Part shown: positions 47,820-55,654 of the stretch, piece after piece
How the letters are laid out: each line of letters opens with the position of its first letter
Numbering within the stretch: the first letter of the stretch is position 1
Source: Montanilutibacter psychrotolerans
GTDB taxonomy: Bacteria; Pseudomonadota; Gammaproteobacteria; Xanthomonadales; Xanthomonadaceae
Direction of reading: 5' to 3'
Assembly (NCBI RefSeq): GCF_003719825.1
Contig: NZ_RIBS01000005.1
Span: 186,001-250,000, forward strand
Length of the DNA stretch: 64,000 nt
Program-made: the position numbers and the translations under genes
Notes under the pieces: generated by a model
What the model saw: only the letters and a program-made list of their open reading frames with translations
What the model was told of the DNA's origin: nothing
The model's database searches: none

Positions 47820-48050
47820 ATGTCCAAGTTCTTCCGTCGCCGCAAGTTCTGCAAGTTCACCGCCGAAGGCGTGAAAGAGATCGACTACAAGGATCTCAAC
47901 ACCCTGCGCCAGTACCTCACCGAGACCGGCAAGATCGTGCCGAGCCGCGTGACCGGTACCAAGTCGAAGTACCAGCGCCAGCTGGCAACGGCCGTCAAGC
48001 GCGCCCGTTTCCTCGCGCTGATCCCGTACACCGACAACCACAACGTCTGA
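47820..48050 (+). CDS. rpsR: 30S ribosomal protein S18
   Basis: A 76-residue ribosomal protein, family length, starting [25 protein letters not shown]. It binds beside S6 in the 30S platform. It follows rpsF by 11 bases with AAGGA as ribosome-binding site. Confidence 0.97.
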   Translation: MSKFFRRRKFCKFTAEGVKEIDYKDLNTLRQYLTETGKIVPSRVTGTKSKYQRQLATAVKRARFLALIPYTDNHNV

Positions 48051-48089
48051 GGCGGTCGGCCGACGGCATCCGCCGTCAGCAGGCAGTGG

Positions 48090-48108
48090 GGCGTCAGTCA
48101 CTGACGCC
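48090..48108. other. Hairpin between rpsR and rplI
   Basis: GGCGTCAG-TCA-CTGACGCC, a perfect 8-bp stem in the 181-base gap, without a T tract. It may modulate read-through into rplI or mRNA stability. Confidence 0.4.
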
Positions 48109-48231
48109 TCGCGGTTCGCGACGCGAACGCCCTGCAGCTTGCCCGGCAAGCGGCTGACACCCATGCAATCGTCCGTTCGGACAGCTGAAAGTTGCGGGCC
48201 GCGTGCCCGCTAACGAACCTGGAGCAAACCC

Positions 48232-48684
48232 ATGCAACTGATCCTCCTGCAGAACGTGCAGAACCTCGGCAAGCTCGGCGACAAGGTCGACGTGAAGCCG
48301 GGCTACGGCCGTAACTTCCTGGTCCCGCACGGCAAGGCCGTTCCGGCCACCGCCAGCAACCTGGCCGACTTCGAGGCGCGCCGCGCCGAGTACGAAGCCA
48401 ATGCCAAGGCCCAGCTGGAAGGCGCCGAAGGCCGCAAGGCCCAGCTCGAAGGCATCGCCGTGACGATCACCGCGAACGCTTCGACCGAAGGCAAGCTGTA
48501 CGGCTCGGTCAGCCCGCGCGACATCGCCGAGGCCCTGACCAAGATCGGCCACAAGGTCGACAAGGCCGAAGTGGTGCTGGGCGAAGGCCCGCTGCGCCGC
48601 ACCGGCGAGCACGAAGTCGTTGTGCGCCTGCACGCCGACATCGAGACCGTCGTCAAGGTCGTCGTGGTCGGCGAAGCCACCTGA
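48232..48684 (+). CDS. rplI: 50S ribosomal protein L9
   Basis: Large-subunit protein, 150 residues, with the signature N-terminal domain ([34 protein letters not shown]), the long connecting helix (about 40-78) and the C-terminal rRNA-binding domain. It closes the rpsF-rpsR-rplI operon; a strong terminator follows. Confidence 0.97.
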   Translation: MQLILLQNVQNLGKLGDKVDVKPGYGRNFLVPHGKAVPATASNLADFEARRAEYEANAKAQLEGAEGRKAQLEGIAVTITANASTEGKLYGSVSPRDIAEALTKIGHKVDKAEVVLGEGPLRRTGEHEVVVRLHADIETVVKVVVVGEAT

Positions 48685-48708
48685 TCCTTCGATCCGGGCG
48701 GTAGAGCG

Positions 48709-48739
48709 AAGGGCGCCGCAAGGCGCCTTTCGTTTTTTT
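48709..48739 (+). terminator. Rho-independent terminator after rplI
   Basis: A 9-bp stem AAGGGCGCC / GGCGCCTTT (one G-T pair) with a GCAA tetraloop, followed by CG and seven T's. It is the clearest terminator in the window. Confidence 0.92.
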
Positions 48740-49179
48740 GCGGAACCTGTACTCCGGAACCCGCGGGCGCGGCCGCTTGCCGAACCGGCTTGCCGATCGG
48801 CTTGCGAATCTGCGTCGTGGCCGTCGATTCGTCGCAATGGCTGAGACGCCGTGGTGCGATCTGCGGTGCTGACGCCCGTGTCAGGCAGCAAGTCGGGGGG
48901 ATGTGCACAACCGTCCGTCGCACGGACAGAACCTGCCGATGGGGCCTGTAGACACTTCCTGCGCGCACCGGCATGCGCCGTGCGGACCGGTTTTGTACAG
49001 GCTTATCCACAGGCTGACCACAGATTTGTCTGCAACACCCCGTGCGTCTGGCGACCTACGATCGCCGGTCCGGGGAGTCGTCGCGCAACACGGTTGCGTG
49101 GTGCCACCTCTGGCGCCCGCGACAACCTCCGTTCCAGCCCGGCCGGCCTGCCGACCCCAACCAGAGCACGCATCCGACC
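48740..49179 (+). promoter_or_regulatory. dnaB upstream region with a consensus DnaA box
   Basis: About 440 bases without a gene. TTATCCACA at 49003-49011 matches the consensus DnaA box exactly, and lies 169 bases before the dnaB start in an AT-richer patch (TTTTGTACAGGCTTATCC). One box alone does not make an origin; it may tie dnaB expression to DnaA. No other perfect box was seen nearby. Confidence 0.6.
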
Positions 49180-50607
49180 ATGAGTCTGCGACCCGGCTAT
49201 CGCGGTGAATCCCGCGGCGAAAAGCGTTTCGAAACCCGCGCCGAACAACGTGCCGACCACCTGCGCATCCCGCCGCAGGCGATCGAGGCCGAGCAGGCGG
49301 TGCTGGGCGGCCTGATGCTGGTCCCCGATTCGTACGACCGCATCGCCGACCAGCTGGCCGACAGCGACTTCTATCGCCGCGACCACCAGCTGATCTACCG
49401 GGCGATCGGCGAGCTGGCCCAGAAGAACCGTCCGTTCGATGCGGTGACGCTTGGCGAGTGGTTCGAATCGATGGGCCTGGCCGAGCAGGTCGCCGGTGGC
49501 GCCTACCTGATCGAACTGGCCAGCACCACGCCCTCGGCGGCCAATATCACCGCGTACGCCGAGATCGTGCGCGACAAGGCGGTGCTGCGAAAGCTGATCG
49601 AGGTCGGCACCAGCATCGTCAACGACGGTTTCCAGCCCGACGGCCGCGAGAGCTCGCAGATCCTCGAGGAAGCCGAGCGCACGGTCCTGGCGATCGCCCA
49701 GACCAACAGCAGTGGAAAGTCCGACTTCACCAACGTCCACCAGGCGTTGACCGATGCGTTCGACGAGCTGCAGAAGCGCTACGAGAGCGGCGGCAGCGTC
49801 ACGGGCCTGCCCACCGGTTACACCGAGTTCGACGAACTCACCGCCGGCCTGCAGAAGACCGACCTGATCATCCTTGCCGCGCGTCCGGCGATGGGTAAGA
49901 CCACGCTGGCGTTGAACATGGCCGAGTACGCGGCGTTCCGCAGCAAGCTGCCGGTCGCGGTGTTCTCGATGGAAATGTCGGCCAGCCAGCTCGCGCTGCG
50001 TCTGATTTCGTCGGTGGGCCGCGTCAACGCCCAGCGCCTGCGTACCGGCCAGCTCGAGGACGAGGACTGGAGCCGTGTCACCAGTGCGATCCGCCAGCTG
50101 CGCGAGGTCAAGATCTTCATCGACGACGAGCCCGGCCTGTCACCGGTCAAGCTCGCCGCCAAGGCGCGCCGGCTCAAGCGCGAGCACGGCGGCCTGGGCC
50201 TGATCGTGATCGACTACCTGCAGCTGATGTCGGTGCCGGGCAACAACGAGAACCGCGCGACGGAGATCTCCGAGATCTCGCGCTCGCTCAAGGGCCTGGC
50301 CAAGGAACTCCAGGTGCCGGTGATCGCGCTGTCGCAGCTCAACCGCTCGCTCGAACAGCGCGCCGACAAGCGTCCGGTGATGGCCGACCTTCGCGAATCC
50401 GGCGCTATCGAGCAGGACGCGGACATGATCGTCTTCATCTACCGCGACGACTACTACAACAAGGAAAACTCGCCCGACAAGGGCCTTGCCGAAGTGATCA
50501 TCGGCAAGCAGCGTAGCGGTCCGACCGGTTCGCTGAAGCTGAAATTCTTCGGCGAGTACACGCGCTTCGACAACCTCAGTCACGATAGCGTTGGTTCTTT
50601 CGAATAA
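49180..50607 (+). CDS. dnaB: Replicative DNA helicase DnaB
   Basis: Hexameric helicase unwinding DNA at the fork. The protein has 475 residues. The N-terminal collar domain (about 25-130, RIPPQAIEAEQAVLGGLML) leads by a linker to a RecA-type ATPase with Walker A ARPAMGKTTLALN (about 233-245), Walker B LIVIDYLQLM and the DnaB motif 4 region (ESGAIEQDADMI). The ATG opens MSLRPGYRGESRGEKRF; an upstream in-frame extension is not conserved. It follows rplI as in many gammaproteobacteria. No intein is present. Confidence 0.96.
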   Translation: MSLRPGYRGESRGEKRFETRAEQRADHLRIPPQAIEAEQAVLGGLMLVPDSYDRIADQLADSDFYRRDHQLIYRAIGELAQKNRPFDAVTLGEWFESMGLAEQVAGGAYLIELASTTPSAANITAYAEIVRDKAVLRKLIEVGTSIVNDGFQPDGRESSQILEEAERTVLAIAQTNSSGKSDFTNVHQALTDAFDELQKRYESGGSVTGLPTGYTEFDELTAGLQKTDLIILAARPAMGKTTLALNMAEYAAFRSKLPVAVFSMEMSASQLALRLISSVGRVNAQRLRTGQLEDEDWSRVTSAIRQLREVKIFIDDEPGLSPVKLAAKARRLKREHGGLGLIVIDYLQLMSVPGNNENRATEISEISRSLKGLAKELQVPVIALSQLNRSLEQRADKRPVMADLRESGAIEQDADMIVFIYRDDYYNKENSPDKGLAEVIIGKQRSGPTGSLKLKFFGEYTRFDNLSHDSVGSFE

Positions 50608-50627
50608 GCCGTACCATCAACGGCTTA
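50605..50627 (+). terminator. Hairpin overlapping the dnaB stop codon
   Basis: TAAGCCGT-ACCATCA-ACGGCTTA, a perfect 8-bp stem that includes the TAA stop. There is no T tract, so termination is uncertain. Confidence 0.45.
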
Positions 50628-51099
50628 GCCTCGAGATGGCGGGCGGTAGTTGCGGCTGATGCCCGCCGCGGCGAATGCCTGCGTATCCCAGCTCGCCGGG
50701 TTCCCGCGGCTGGTCGATTCCGACGGCAAGCCCGGTGGGCCAGCACCGGCCTTCGGCCGTCGCCGGCATGACGTTGCGGCGTGTGCCAGCGATCGCTCGC
50801 TAGAACTCCATTGCGCAGCAATCATGCCCGTCGAAGCGGGGGCTGGTGCGGCGGCGGCCCCGATCCCTGCGTCCGAAACTCCCGGCTTCACCCTCGCCGC
50901 GATCCATTGGCACGGTGTCCAGGTCGAACGCTACGACTGGGTGCCGCGAACTTGCTGAGGGCGTCGGATCGCGGTCGCTCCTGCTTGCCCTGTCTAGAGT
51001 CATGCTGCGGGACGCGAGCGCCGTGACTATACTCGGCGCCTGTTCATGCGACTGATCCCGGTTGCCGTGAATCCTTCCTACTGATGCCCCAAGCCCCCG
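50628..51099. other. 472-base intergenic region before the sigma factor gene
   Basis: No convincing gene; the open frames on both strands lack start signals and conserved motifs. The stretch at about 50720-50770 has nested GGCC/CCGG palindromes of the kind seen in dispersed intergenic repeats. TATACT at 51028-51033 could be the -10 of a sigma-70 promoter for the sigma factor gene, but no good -35 accompanies it. Confidence 0.4.
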
Positions 51100-51711
51100 A
51101 TGGATACCTTGCCAAGCGACGCGCCCGGCCTGTCGGACCAGACCCGCGACGACTCGGTGACGCGGTTGCTGATGCAAGTCAGGGCGGGGCAGGCCTCTGC
51201 CTGGGACCAGATCCTTCCGCGGGTCTACGACGACCTGCATCGCGTGGCGCGCGCCCAGTTGCGGCAGAGGGCTTTCGGCGACGTCTCTGCCACCGCGCTG
51301 GTCAACGAAGCCTGGCTGCGTCTGGCCGGCTCGTCCGCAAAGGCCGAAAACCGGCGCCATTACATCGCGCTGGTGGCCAAAGCCATGCGCTATGTGCTGA
51401 TGGATGAGGCCCGCCGCGATATGGCGGCCAAGCACGGCAGCGGGCAGCCGAAGCAGACGCTCACCGACGATCTCGACATCCCGGACGAAAAGACGCTCGA
51501 GGACCTCTTCTGTCTCGATGCCGCGCTGACGCGGCTGTTCTCGATCGACGAACGGCTGGGGCAACTTGTCGAGCTGCGCTATTTCGGCGGCCTGGACGAG
51601 CAGGAGATCGCCGCTCTGCTCGGCGTGACCGATCGCACCCTGCGTCGAGACTGGCGGCGGGCGCGCGCGTTCTTGCTGACCCAGCTCGGCGACAATGCGA
51701 TCCTCGCTTGA
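51100..51711 (+). CDS. ECF sigma factor, ECF43-like (kinase-linked)
   Basis: A 203-residue extracytoplasmic-function sigma factor. Region 2 lies at about 20-90 and region 4 at about 135-195 (LVELRYFGGLDEQEIAALLGV and TLRRDWRRARAFL). It belongs to the sigma-70 ECF group marked by TALVNEAWLRLAG, known as ECF43, whose genes sit next to Ser/Thr kinases instead of anti-sigma factors. Where ordinary ECFs have an acidic patch in region 2.2, this one has DVSATALVNEAW, with S63 and T65. In Vibrio EcfP and Xanthomonas EcfK the kinase phosphorylates this region to activate the factor. It overlaps the kinase gene by 17 bases. Its targets are unknown; the peptide cluster downstream is a candidate. Confidence 0.88.
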   Translation: MDTLPSDAPGLSDQTRDDSVTRLLMQVRAGQASAWDQILPRVYDDLHRVARAQLRQRAFGDVSATALVNEAWLRLAGSSAKAENRRHYIALVAKAMRYVLMDEARRDMAAKHGSGQPKQTLTDDLDIPDEKTLEDLFCLDAALTRLFSIDERLGQLVELRYFGGLDEQEIAALLGVTDRTLRRDWRRARAFLLTQLGDNAILA

Positions 51712-54154
51712 TCCGCCGAAAGCGCCAGTGCCCCGAGTCGTCGATGCGGGCGATGCCCATTGGGACCCAGAAAATCCGCCGGAGGGCGGTGCACACGAAG
51801 TAGTCGGGACACGAGACGGGGCGCTTACCCGAGCCTTGTCGCTGTTCGACCCGTATTCGGAGCTGCCGCCCGATGCGCTGAAGCGGGCGCTCGCGCAATT
51901 GCAACTCAACGACCCGGACGCCTGCCGCGAACTGATCGGGCTGCTCGCCGCGGACGAGCGAACCCATTCCTTCGCTTCGCCGCTGCGGTGGTTCGCAGAA
52001 CGAACGCCGAAAGCGACAGGTGGTTACGAGGTCCATGCCGACGGCAACTTGTTTGGACCATGGCGCACGGAGGGCGTTCTCGGCATCGGCGGCATGGGCG
52101 TGATCTACGCTGTACGCCGTGCGGACGGGTTGTACGAGCGCGAAGCGGCGCTGAAGACGATCCGGGCGGAGGTGTCGTCGCCGCAACTGCTCGATGCGTT
52201 CCGAATCGAGCGCAATCTTCTCGCTCGCCTCGATCACCCGGCCATCGTCAGCCTATTCGACGCCGGCGTCGGCGATGACGGGCAACCCTGGATCACGATG
52301 CAACGCATCGTCGGCGAGCACATCGATGCCTGGTGCGACTCGCGCCATGCATCGCTACGACAGCGGGTCGGGCTGTTCGTCGACGTCTGTGATGCCATCG
52401 TCCATGCGCACGACCACGGCGTCCTGCACCAGGACATCAAGCCGTCCAACGTGTTGGTGACGGACGACGGCAAAATCAAATTGCTCGATTTCGGGCTGTC
52501 GGCGCTGCTGTCGCGCTCGGAGAACGACATTCCGCAGCGGATTGGCGCGAGCATGCCGTACGCGGCACCGGAAATCTTCTCGGACGCGCCGCCGAGCGTC
52601 GCGATCGACGTGCATGCGCTCGGCGTGATGCTGTATCGCCTGCTGTGTGCCGGCTGGCCGCGCCCCTGCGGTAGCGTCATTGGCGCTGCGCCCGTTGAAG
52701 GCTTTCCCACGCCTCCGAGCACAGTCGCCTTGCGCGCAACCGCCGTCGAGACCCGCAACCGAGGCGCGACGACCGCCAGGAGTTTGTCTGTATCGCTGTG
52801 CGGCGACATGGATGTGATTGCGCTACGTTGCGTCGCGAACGACCCGGTCGCGCGTTACGCCTCCGTCGCCGAGCTGCGTAACGACGTGAAGGCGTGGCTG
52901 GAACGACGGCCGGTGGCCGCACGGAATGGCGGGGGCGGCTATCGCGTGGGACGCTTTCTCCGTCGCCACGTCCTGGCGGCTATCGTTGCATCGACTCTGA
53001 CGGTGGCAGCTGTTGCGACGGCATGGGTTGTGCTCGCGCAGCAGCGCGAGGCGCGAGCGCAGGGAGAAAACGATCGCGCGCTCGCAGAACTGTTCCGGAT
53101 CTCTGTGCTGGCCGCCTCCCAGAACGCGCGAAGCGGCGGCCGGGAAGATGTGCGTCCCTTGTTGCATCACGCCGAGCATCGATTGCGCTCGGCCGCCGGC
53201 GGCGACCAGCCGCAGTTCCTGGCGCGCGGCCTGGCTTCACTGGCCGGCGCGTACTACGAACAGTCCAACTATGCGCAATCCGAACGGTTGTGGCTGGAGG
53301 TCTTGGCGCAGTGCCCGGACGATCCGATGCTGCGCGCACGCACTTTCGACTCGCTGGCCAGTCTGGCGAACAAGCGCGTCGATACCAAAGGAATGATGCG
53401 ATTCTCGCGACAAGGCATCGATGCGCTGGAAGACCGCGACGACAAGGAAAGCACGATGCTTCGACTGTCGCTGCAGTTCTCGTTGGCGCGGTCGTACTGG
53501 TTGCGCGACGATACATCGCAAGCGCTGCAGATTATCGATCGTGCGATCCGAGTCGCGAGAGGCCAGGGAAGCGATCACGAGGCGCAGTTGGCGGGGTTGG
53601 TGCGCCAGCGCGGGGTCATGCTCTCCTCGATCGGCCGGGTCGTGGAAGCCGACCGCGATCTCACCGAGGCGATGAATCGCATGGCGACGTCGACGCCCGC
53701 TGTCCGGATATCGATCATGCAGTCGTTGGCTGTCCTGCGCATGCAAGCGGGGCATAGCGACAGCGGTCGCGAACTCGCCGAGCGCGCCATGGGTGAAAGC
53801 CTGCGCGTCTACGGCGACGACCATGTCGAAACCGCGCGGGCCTGGCTGGTCATGGCCAAGCTTTGGAGAGCAGCGGGCACGAACTCGCGCCGTGCGAGGG
53901 TGGCGTTGCACCGTGCGGAAGCGCTCATCGCCAATCACCTGGGCTCAGGTCATCCGATGATGCAGGGGATTCTCGAGGAGCGCGCCGACCTCGAATTCTC
54001 GCTTCATCATCGTGCAGCGGCGATCGCGTATGCGCGACGCGCCGAAGCGCTCGCCATCAAGACTTACGGCGAAAACTCGAGTCGAGCACGGACGTGTACC
54101 GCAAGGCGCAGCCGTTTCGAGGCACCGCCTGCCGTTGGTGCCAACGAGGCGTAA
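51695..54154 (+). CDS. Membrane Ser/Thr protein kinase with C-terminal TPR-like sensor
   Basis: An 819-residue Hanks-type kinase. The N-terminal extension (1-118) is followed by the kinase domain (about 119-405) with glycine loop GVLGIGGMGVIYAV, K154, catalytic HQDIKPSNVL (D247), DFG (D265-G267) and YAAPE. One transmembrane helix lies at about 424-447. The periplasmic part has helical TPR-like repeats (about 460-800). The catalytic loop is HQD, not HRD. It shares 17 bases with the sigma gene, and probably phosphorylates that factor, as PknS and PknT do for EcfK and EcfP. The last 25 residues (after YGENSSRAR) are basic and unlike the repeats. A piece of the gene (53391-53576) recurs in damaged form between the peptide genes downstream. 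Confidence 0.88.
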   Translation: MRSSLDPPKAPVPRVVDAGDAHWDPENPPEGGAHEVVGTRDGALTRALSLFDPYSELPPDALKRALAQLQLNDPDACRELIGLLAADERTHSFASPLRWFAERTPKATGGYEVHADGNLFGPWRTEGVLGIGGMGVIYAVRRADGLYEREAALKTIRAEVSSPQLLDAFRIERNLLARLDHPAIVSLFDAGVGDDGQPWITMQRIVGEHIDAWCDSRHASLRQRVGLFVDVCDAIVHAHDHGVLHQDIKPSNVLVTDDGKIKLLDFGLSALLSRSENDIPQRIGASMPYAAPEIFSDAPPSVAIDVHALGVMLYRLLCAGWPRPCGSVIGAAPVEGFPTPPSTVALRATAVETRNRGATTARSLSVSLCGDMDVIALRCVANDPVARYASVAELRNDVKAWLERRPVAARNGGGGYRVGRFLRRHVLAAIVASTLTVAAVATAWVVLAQQREARAQGENDRALAELFRISVLAASQNARSGGREDVRPLLHHAEHRLRSAAGGDQPQFLARGLASLAGAYYEQSNYAQSERLWLEVLAQCPDDPMLRARTFDSLASLANKRVDTKGMMRFSRQGIDALEDRDDKESTMLRLSLQFSLARSYWLRDDTSQALQIIDRAIRVARGQGSDHEAQLAGLVRQRGVMLSSIGRVVEADRDLTEAMNRMATSTPAVRISIMQSLAVLRMQAGHSDSGRELAERAMGESLRVYGDDHVETARAWLVMAKLWRAAGTNSRRARVALHRAEALIANHLGSGHPMMQGILEERADLEFSLHHRAAAIAYARRAEALAIKTYGENSSRARTCTARRSRFEAPPAVGANEA

Positions 54155-54489
54155 TAGAAGCATCCGATGCGGTGTTGATCCCCGCTCACGCGCAACGACC
54201 TGCCCAAGCGACCGCAACCCGGATAGGCATCGATCTGTCGACGGGCCGCCCGGTACGCAGGGACGGCCGCTGACTGACCCACGCGGATCCGCACGGTGCC
54301 GGATGTTGGCGCGGCCGTTTCGCTTCCGGCCGCTGGCGCGCACGGCGTCAGGAATGCCCGCGAATCGCCCATGTCCGCTTTCGCCCCTGCGTGTCGAAAC
54401 AGTCTGAGTGTCCCGCCGCGGCAGGGCCCGCTACGGCGTGGCGAACCTCGGGCGCAAGAAGCCCGTCACGAAGATCAACAGGAAACCAG
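54155..54489 (+). promoter_or_regulatory. Leader of the precursor array
   Basis: 335 bases with no gene. From about 54327 on, the sequence is repeated before each precursor gene (see the repeat entries). It includes GTCGAAACAGT-x-x-GAG and a GC-rich CGCAGGGCCCGC-type block, then AGATCAACAGGAAA, which supplies the ribosome-binding site AGGAAA. A promoter for the precursors is likely in this unit but no consensus could be fixed. Confidence 0.45.
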
Positions 54490-54666
54490 ATGACCCCGTT
54501 CGTACTGAAGCAGCATGAAAAAGATCGCGCGGAACTGAAGGAAATGAAAAGCATCGACGTCGACCAGGTGTCTGGCGGCCGCGTCATGGATCACAAGCTC
54601 AACACCAACACCTGGACCATCACCTGCAGCGGTGAAGACGGTGCCGATGACGGCTGCGACGACTGA
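54490..54666 (+). CDS. Graspetide-type precursor peptide 1
   Basis: A 58-residue peptide. The leader is MTPFVLKQHEKDRAELKEMK followed by SIDVDQVSGG, a double-glycine cut site (G29-G30). The core (31-58) reads RVMDHKLNTNTWTITCSGED followed by GADDGCDD. Threonines 39, 41, 43 and 45 alternate in the first half, and acidic residues fill the second half, the layout of ester-cross-linked graspetides in which an ATP-grasp enzyme joins Thr/Ser/Lys side chains to Asp/Glu. It differs from the other three by Trp42 and by two cysteines (46, 56). The ATG at 54490 is chosen because the leader is conserved from exactly this codon in all copies. The ribosome-binding site is AGGAAA. Confidence 0.85.
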   Translation: MTPFVLKQHEKDRAELKEMKSIDVDQVSGGRVMDHKLNTNTWTITCSGEDGADDGCDD

Positions 54667-54951
54667 TCCTTCGTTCTGCAGGAATGATGCGATCTTCGCG
54701 GCCAGGCATCAAAGCGCTCGAAGGCCGCGACGACAAGGAACGCACGATTCGCGCGCTCCGGATCGCGAGAGGTCTGGGAGGCGATCCGGCCGCTGGCGCG
54801 CACGGCGTCAGGAACGCCCGCGAATCGGCCATGTCCGCTTTCGCCCCTGCGTGTCGAAACAGTAAGAGCGTCTCGCCGCCGCAGGGCCCGCGACGGCAGA
54901 GCGAACCCCGGGCGCAGGAAGCGCCCACCTCGAAGATCAACAGGAAATCAA
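54667..54951 (+). repeat. Spacer 1: decayed kinase-gene piece plus repeated precursor leader region
   Basis: Positions 54682-54750 align with kinase codons at 53391-53459 at 59 of 69 bases. 54751-54786 align with 53541-53576 at 29 of 36. The 81 intervening kinase bases are missing. From 54787 the DNA repeats the region found before precursor 1 (54327-54489) almost exactly. So the spacer reproduces the order kinase end, leader region, precursor. Confidence 0.85.
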
Positions 54952-55122
54952 ATGATCCCGTTCATTCTGAAGCAGCATGAAAAAGATCGCGCGGAACTGA
55001 AGGAGCTGGAAAGCATCGACGTCGACCAGGTGTCTGGCGGCCGCGTCTTGAACCAAAAGCTCAACACCGTGACCTTCACCGTAGGTGGCGACGGTGCCGA
55101 TGACGGCGCTGACGAGGACTGA
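54952..55122 (+). CDS. Graspetide-type precursor peptide 2
   Basis: A 56-residue peptide, found by its similarity to its neighbours. The leader MIPFILKQHEKDRAELKELE and SIDVDQVSGG is nearly identical to that of precursor 1. The core (31-56) reads RVLNQKLNTVTFTVGGDGAD followed by DGADED. Threonines 39, 41 and 43 and the acidic tail are conserved; there is no cysteine. It is the only copy with RVLNQ in place of RVMDH or RVMHH. The gene sits in the same spacing and phase as the others, with the same AGGAAA ribosome-binding site. It should be matured by the ATP-grasp ligase at 55921 and exported after cutting at the double glycine. Confidence 0.85.
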   Translation: MIPFILKQHEKDRAELKELESIDVDQVSGGRVLNQKLNTVTFTVGGDGADDGADED

Positions 55123-55302
55123 TCCTTCGTTCTGCAGGAATGATGCGATCTTCGCGACGCCAGGAAAACCCGCGAATCGGCCATGTCCGCTTTTCCTCCC
55201 GTTCGTCGAAACAGTAAGAGCGTCTCGCCGCCGCAGGGCCCGCGACGGCAGAGCGAACCAGGGCGCAGGAAGCGCCCACCACGAAGATCAATAGGAAATC
55301 AA
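55123..55302 (+). repeat. Spacer 2: shortened copy of the repeat unit
   Basis: Begins with the same GATCCTTCGTTCTGCAG tail and the 19-base kinase-derived GAATGATGCGATCTTCGCG, then jumps directly to the leader-region repeat (CGCGAATCGGCCATGTCCGC onward). It is a deletion form of spacer 1. Confidence 0.85.
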
Positions 55303-55473
55303 ATGATCCCGTTCATTCTGAAGCAGCATGAAAAAGATCGCGCGGAACTGAAGGAGCTGGAAAGCGTCGACCTGGAACACGTATCTGGCGGCCGCGTCAT
55401 GGATCACAAGCTCAACACCGTGACCATCACCAGAGATTGCGACGGTGGCGATGACGGCAAGGACGAGGACTGA
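55303..55473 (+). CDS. Graspetide-type precursor peptide 3
   Basis: A 56-residue peptide. The leader is as in precursor 2 but ends SVDLEHVSGG. The core (31-56) reads RVMDHKLNTVTITRDCDGGD followed by DGKDED. It keeps Thr 39, 41 and 43 and adds Asp45, a single Cys46 and Lys53. The double-glycine site (29-30) fits the C39 peptidase of the exporter at 58266. Precursors 3 and 4 share leader and tail exactly and differ only at residues 34 and 44-46, so they are the most recent duplicates. Confidence 0.85.
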   Translation: MIPFILKQHEKDRAELKELESVDLEHVSGGRVMDHKLNTVTITRDCDGGDDGKDED

Positions 55474-55654
55474 TCCTTCGTTCTGCAGGAATGATGCGAT
55501 CTTCGCGACGTCAGGAAAGCTCGCGAATCGGCCATGTCCGCTTTTCCTCCCGTTCGTCGAAACAGTAAGAGCGTCTCGCCGCCGCAGGGCCCGCGACGGC
55601 AGAGCGAACCCCGGGCGCAGGAAGCGCCCACCACGAAGATCAACAGGAAATCAA
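55474..55654 (+). repeat. Spacer 3: shortened copy of the repeat unit
   Basis: Nearly identical to spacer 2: stop-proximal GATCCTTCGTTCTGCAG, the 19-base kinase-derived piece, then the leader-region repeat ending AGATCAACAGGAAA before precursor 4. Confidence 0.85.

Noticed and set aside
48740-49179. Replication origin
   Set aside because: Only one perfect DnaA box, no AT-rich unwinding region and no dnaA, dnaN or parAB genes nearby.
50650-50958. A 102-codon frame after dnaB
   Set aside because: No ribosome-binding site or conserved motif, and the antisense frame looks equally open. It is probably part of an intergenic repeat.
54062-54154. Frameshift at the end of the kinase gene
   Set aside because: The last 25 residues look odd, but neither other frame continues a recognisable repeat for long, so a frameshift cannot be supported from this sequence alone.
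54391-54489. Upstream extension of precursor 1 and of precursors 3 and 4
   Set aside because: The four peptides align from the ATG at the conserved leader (M-x-PF-x-LKQHE). The upstream parts run in different frames in different copies.
54684-54980. A 98-codon frame between precursors 1 and 2 that looks like a short protein
   Set aside because: Its first half is a decayed copy of the kinase gene and its second half is the repeated leader region in a non-precursor frame; it is not a gene.
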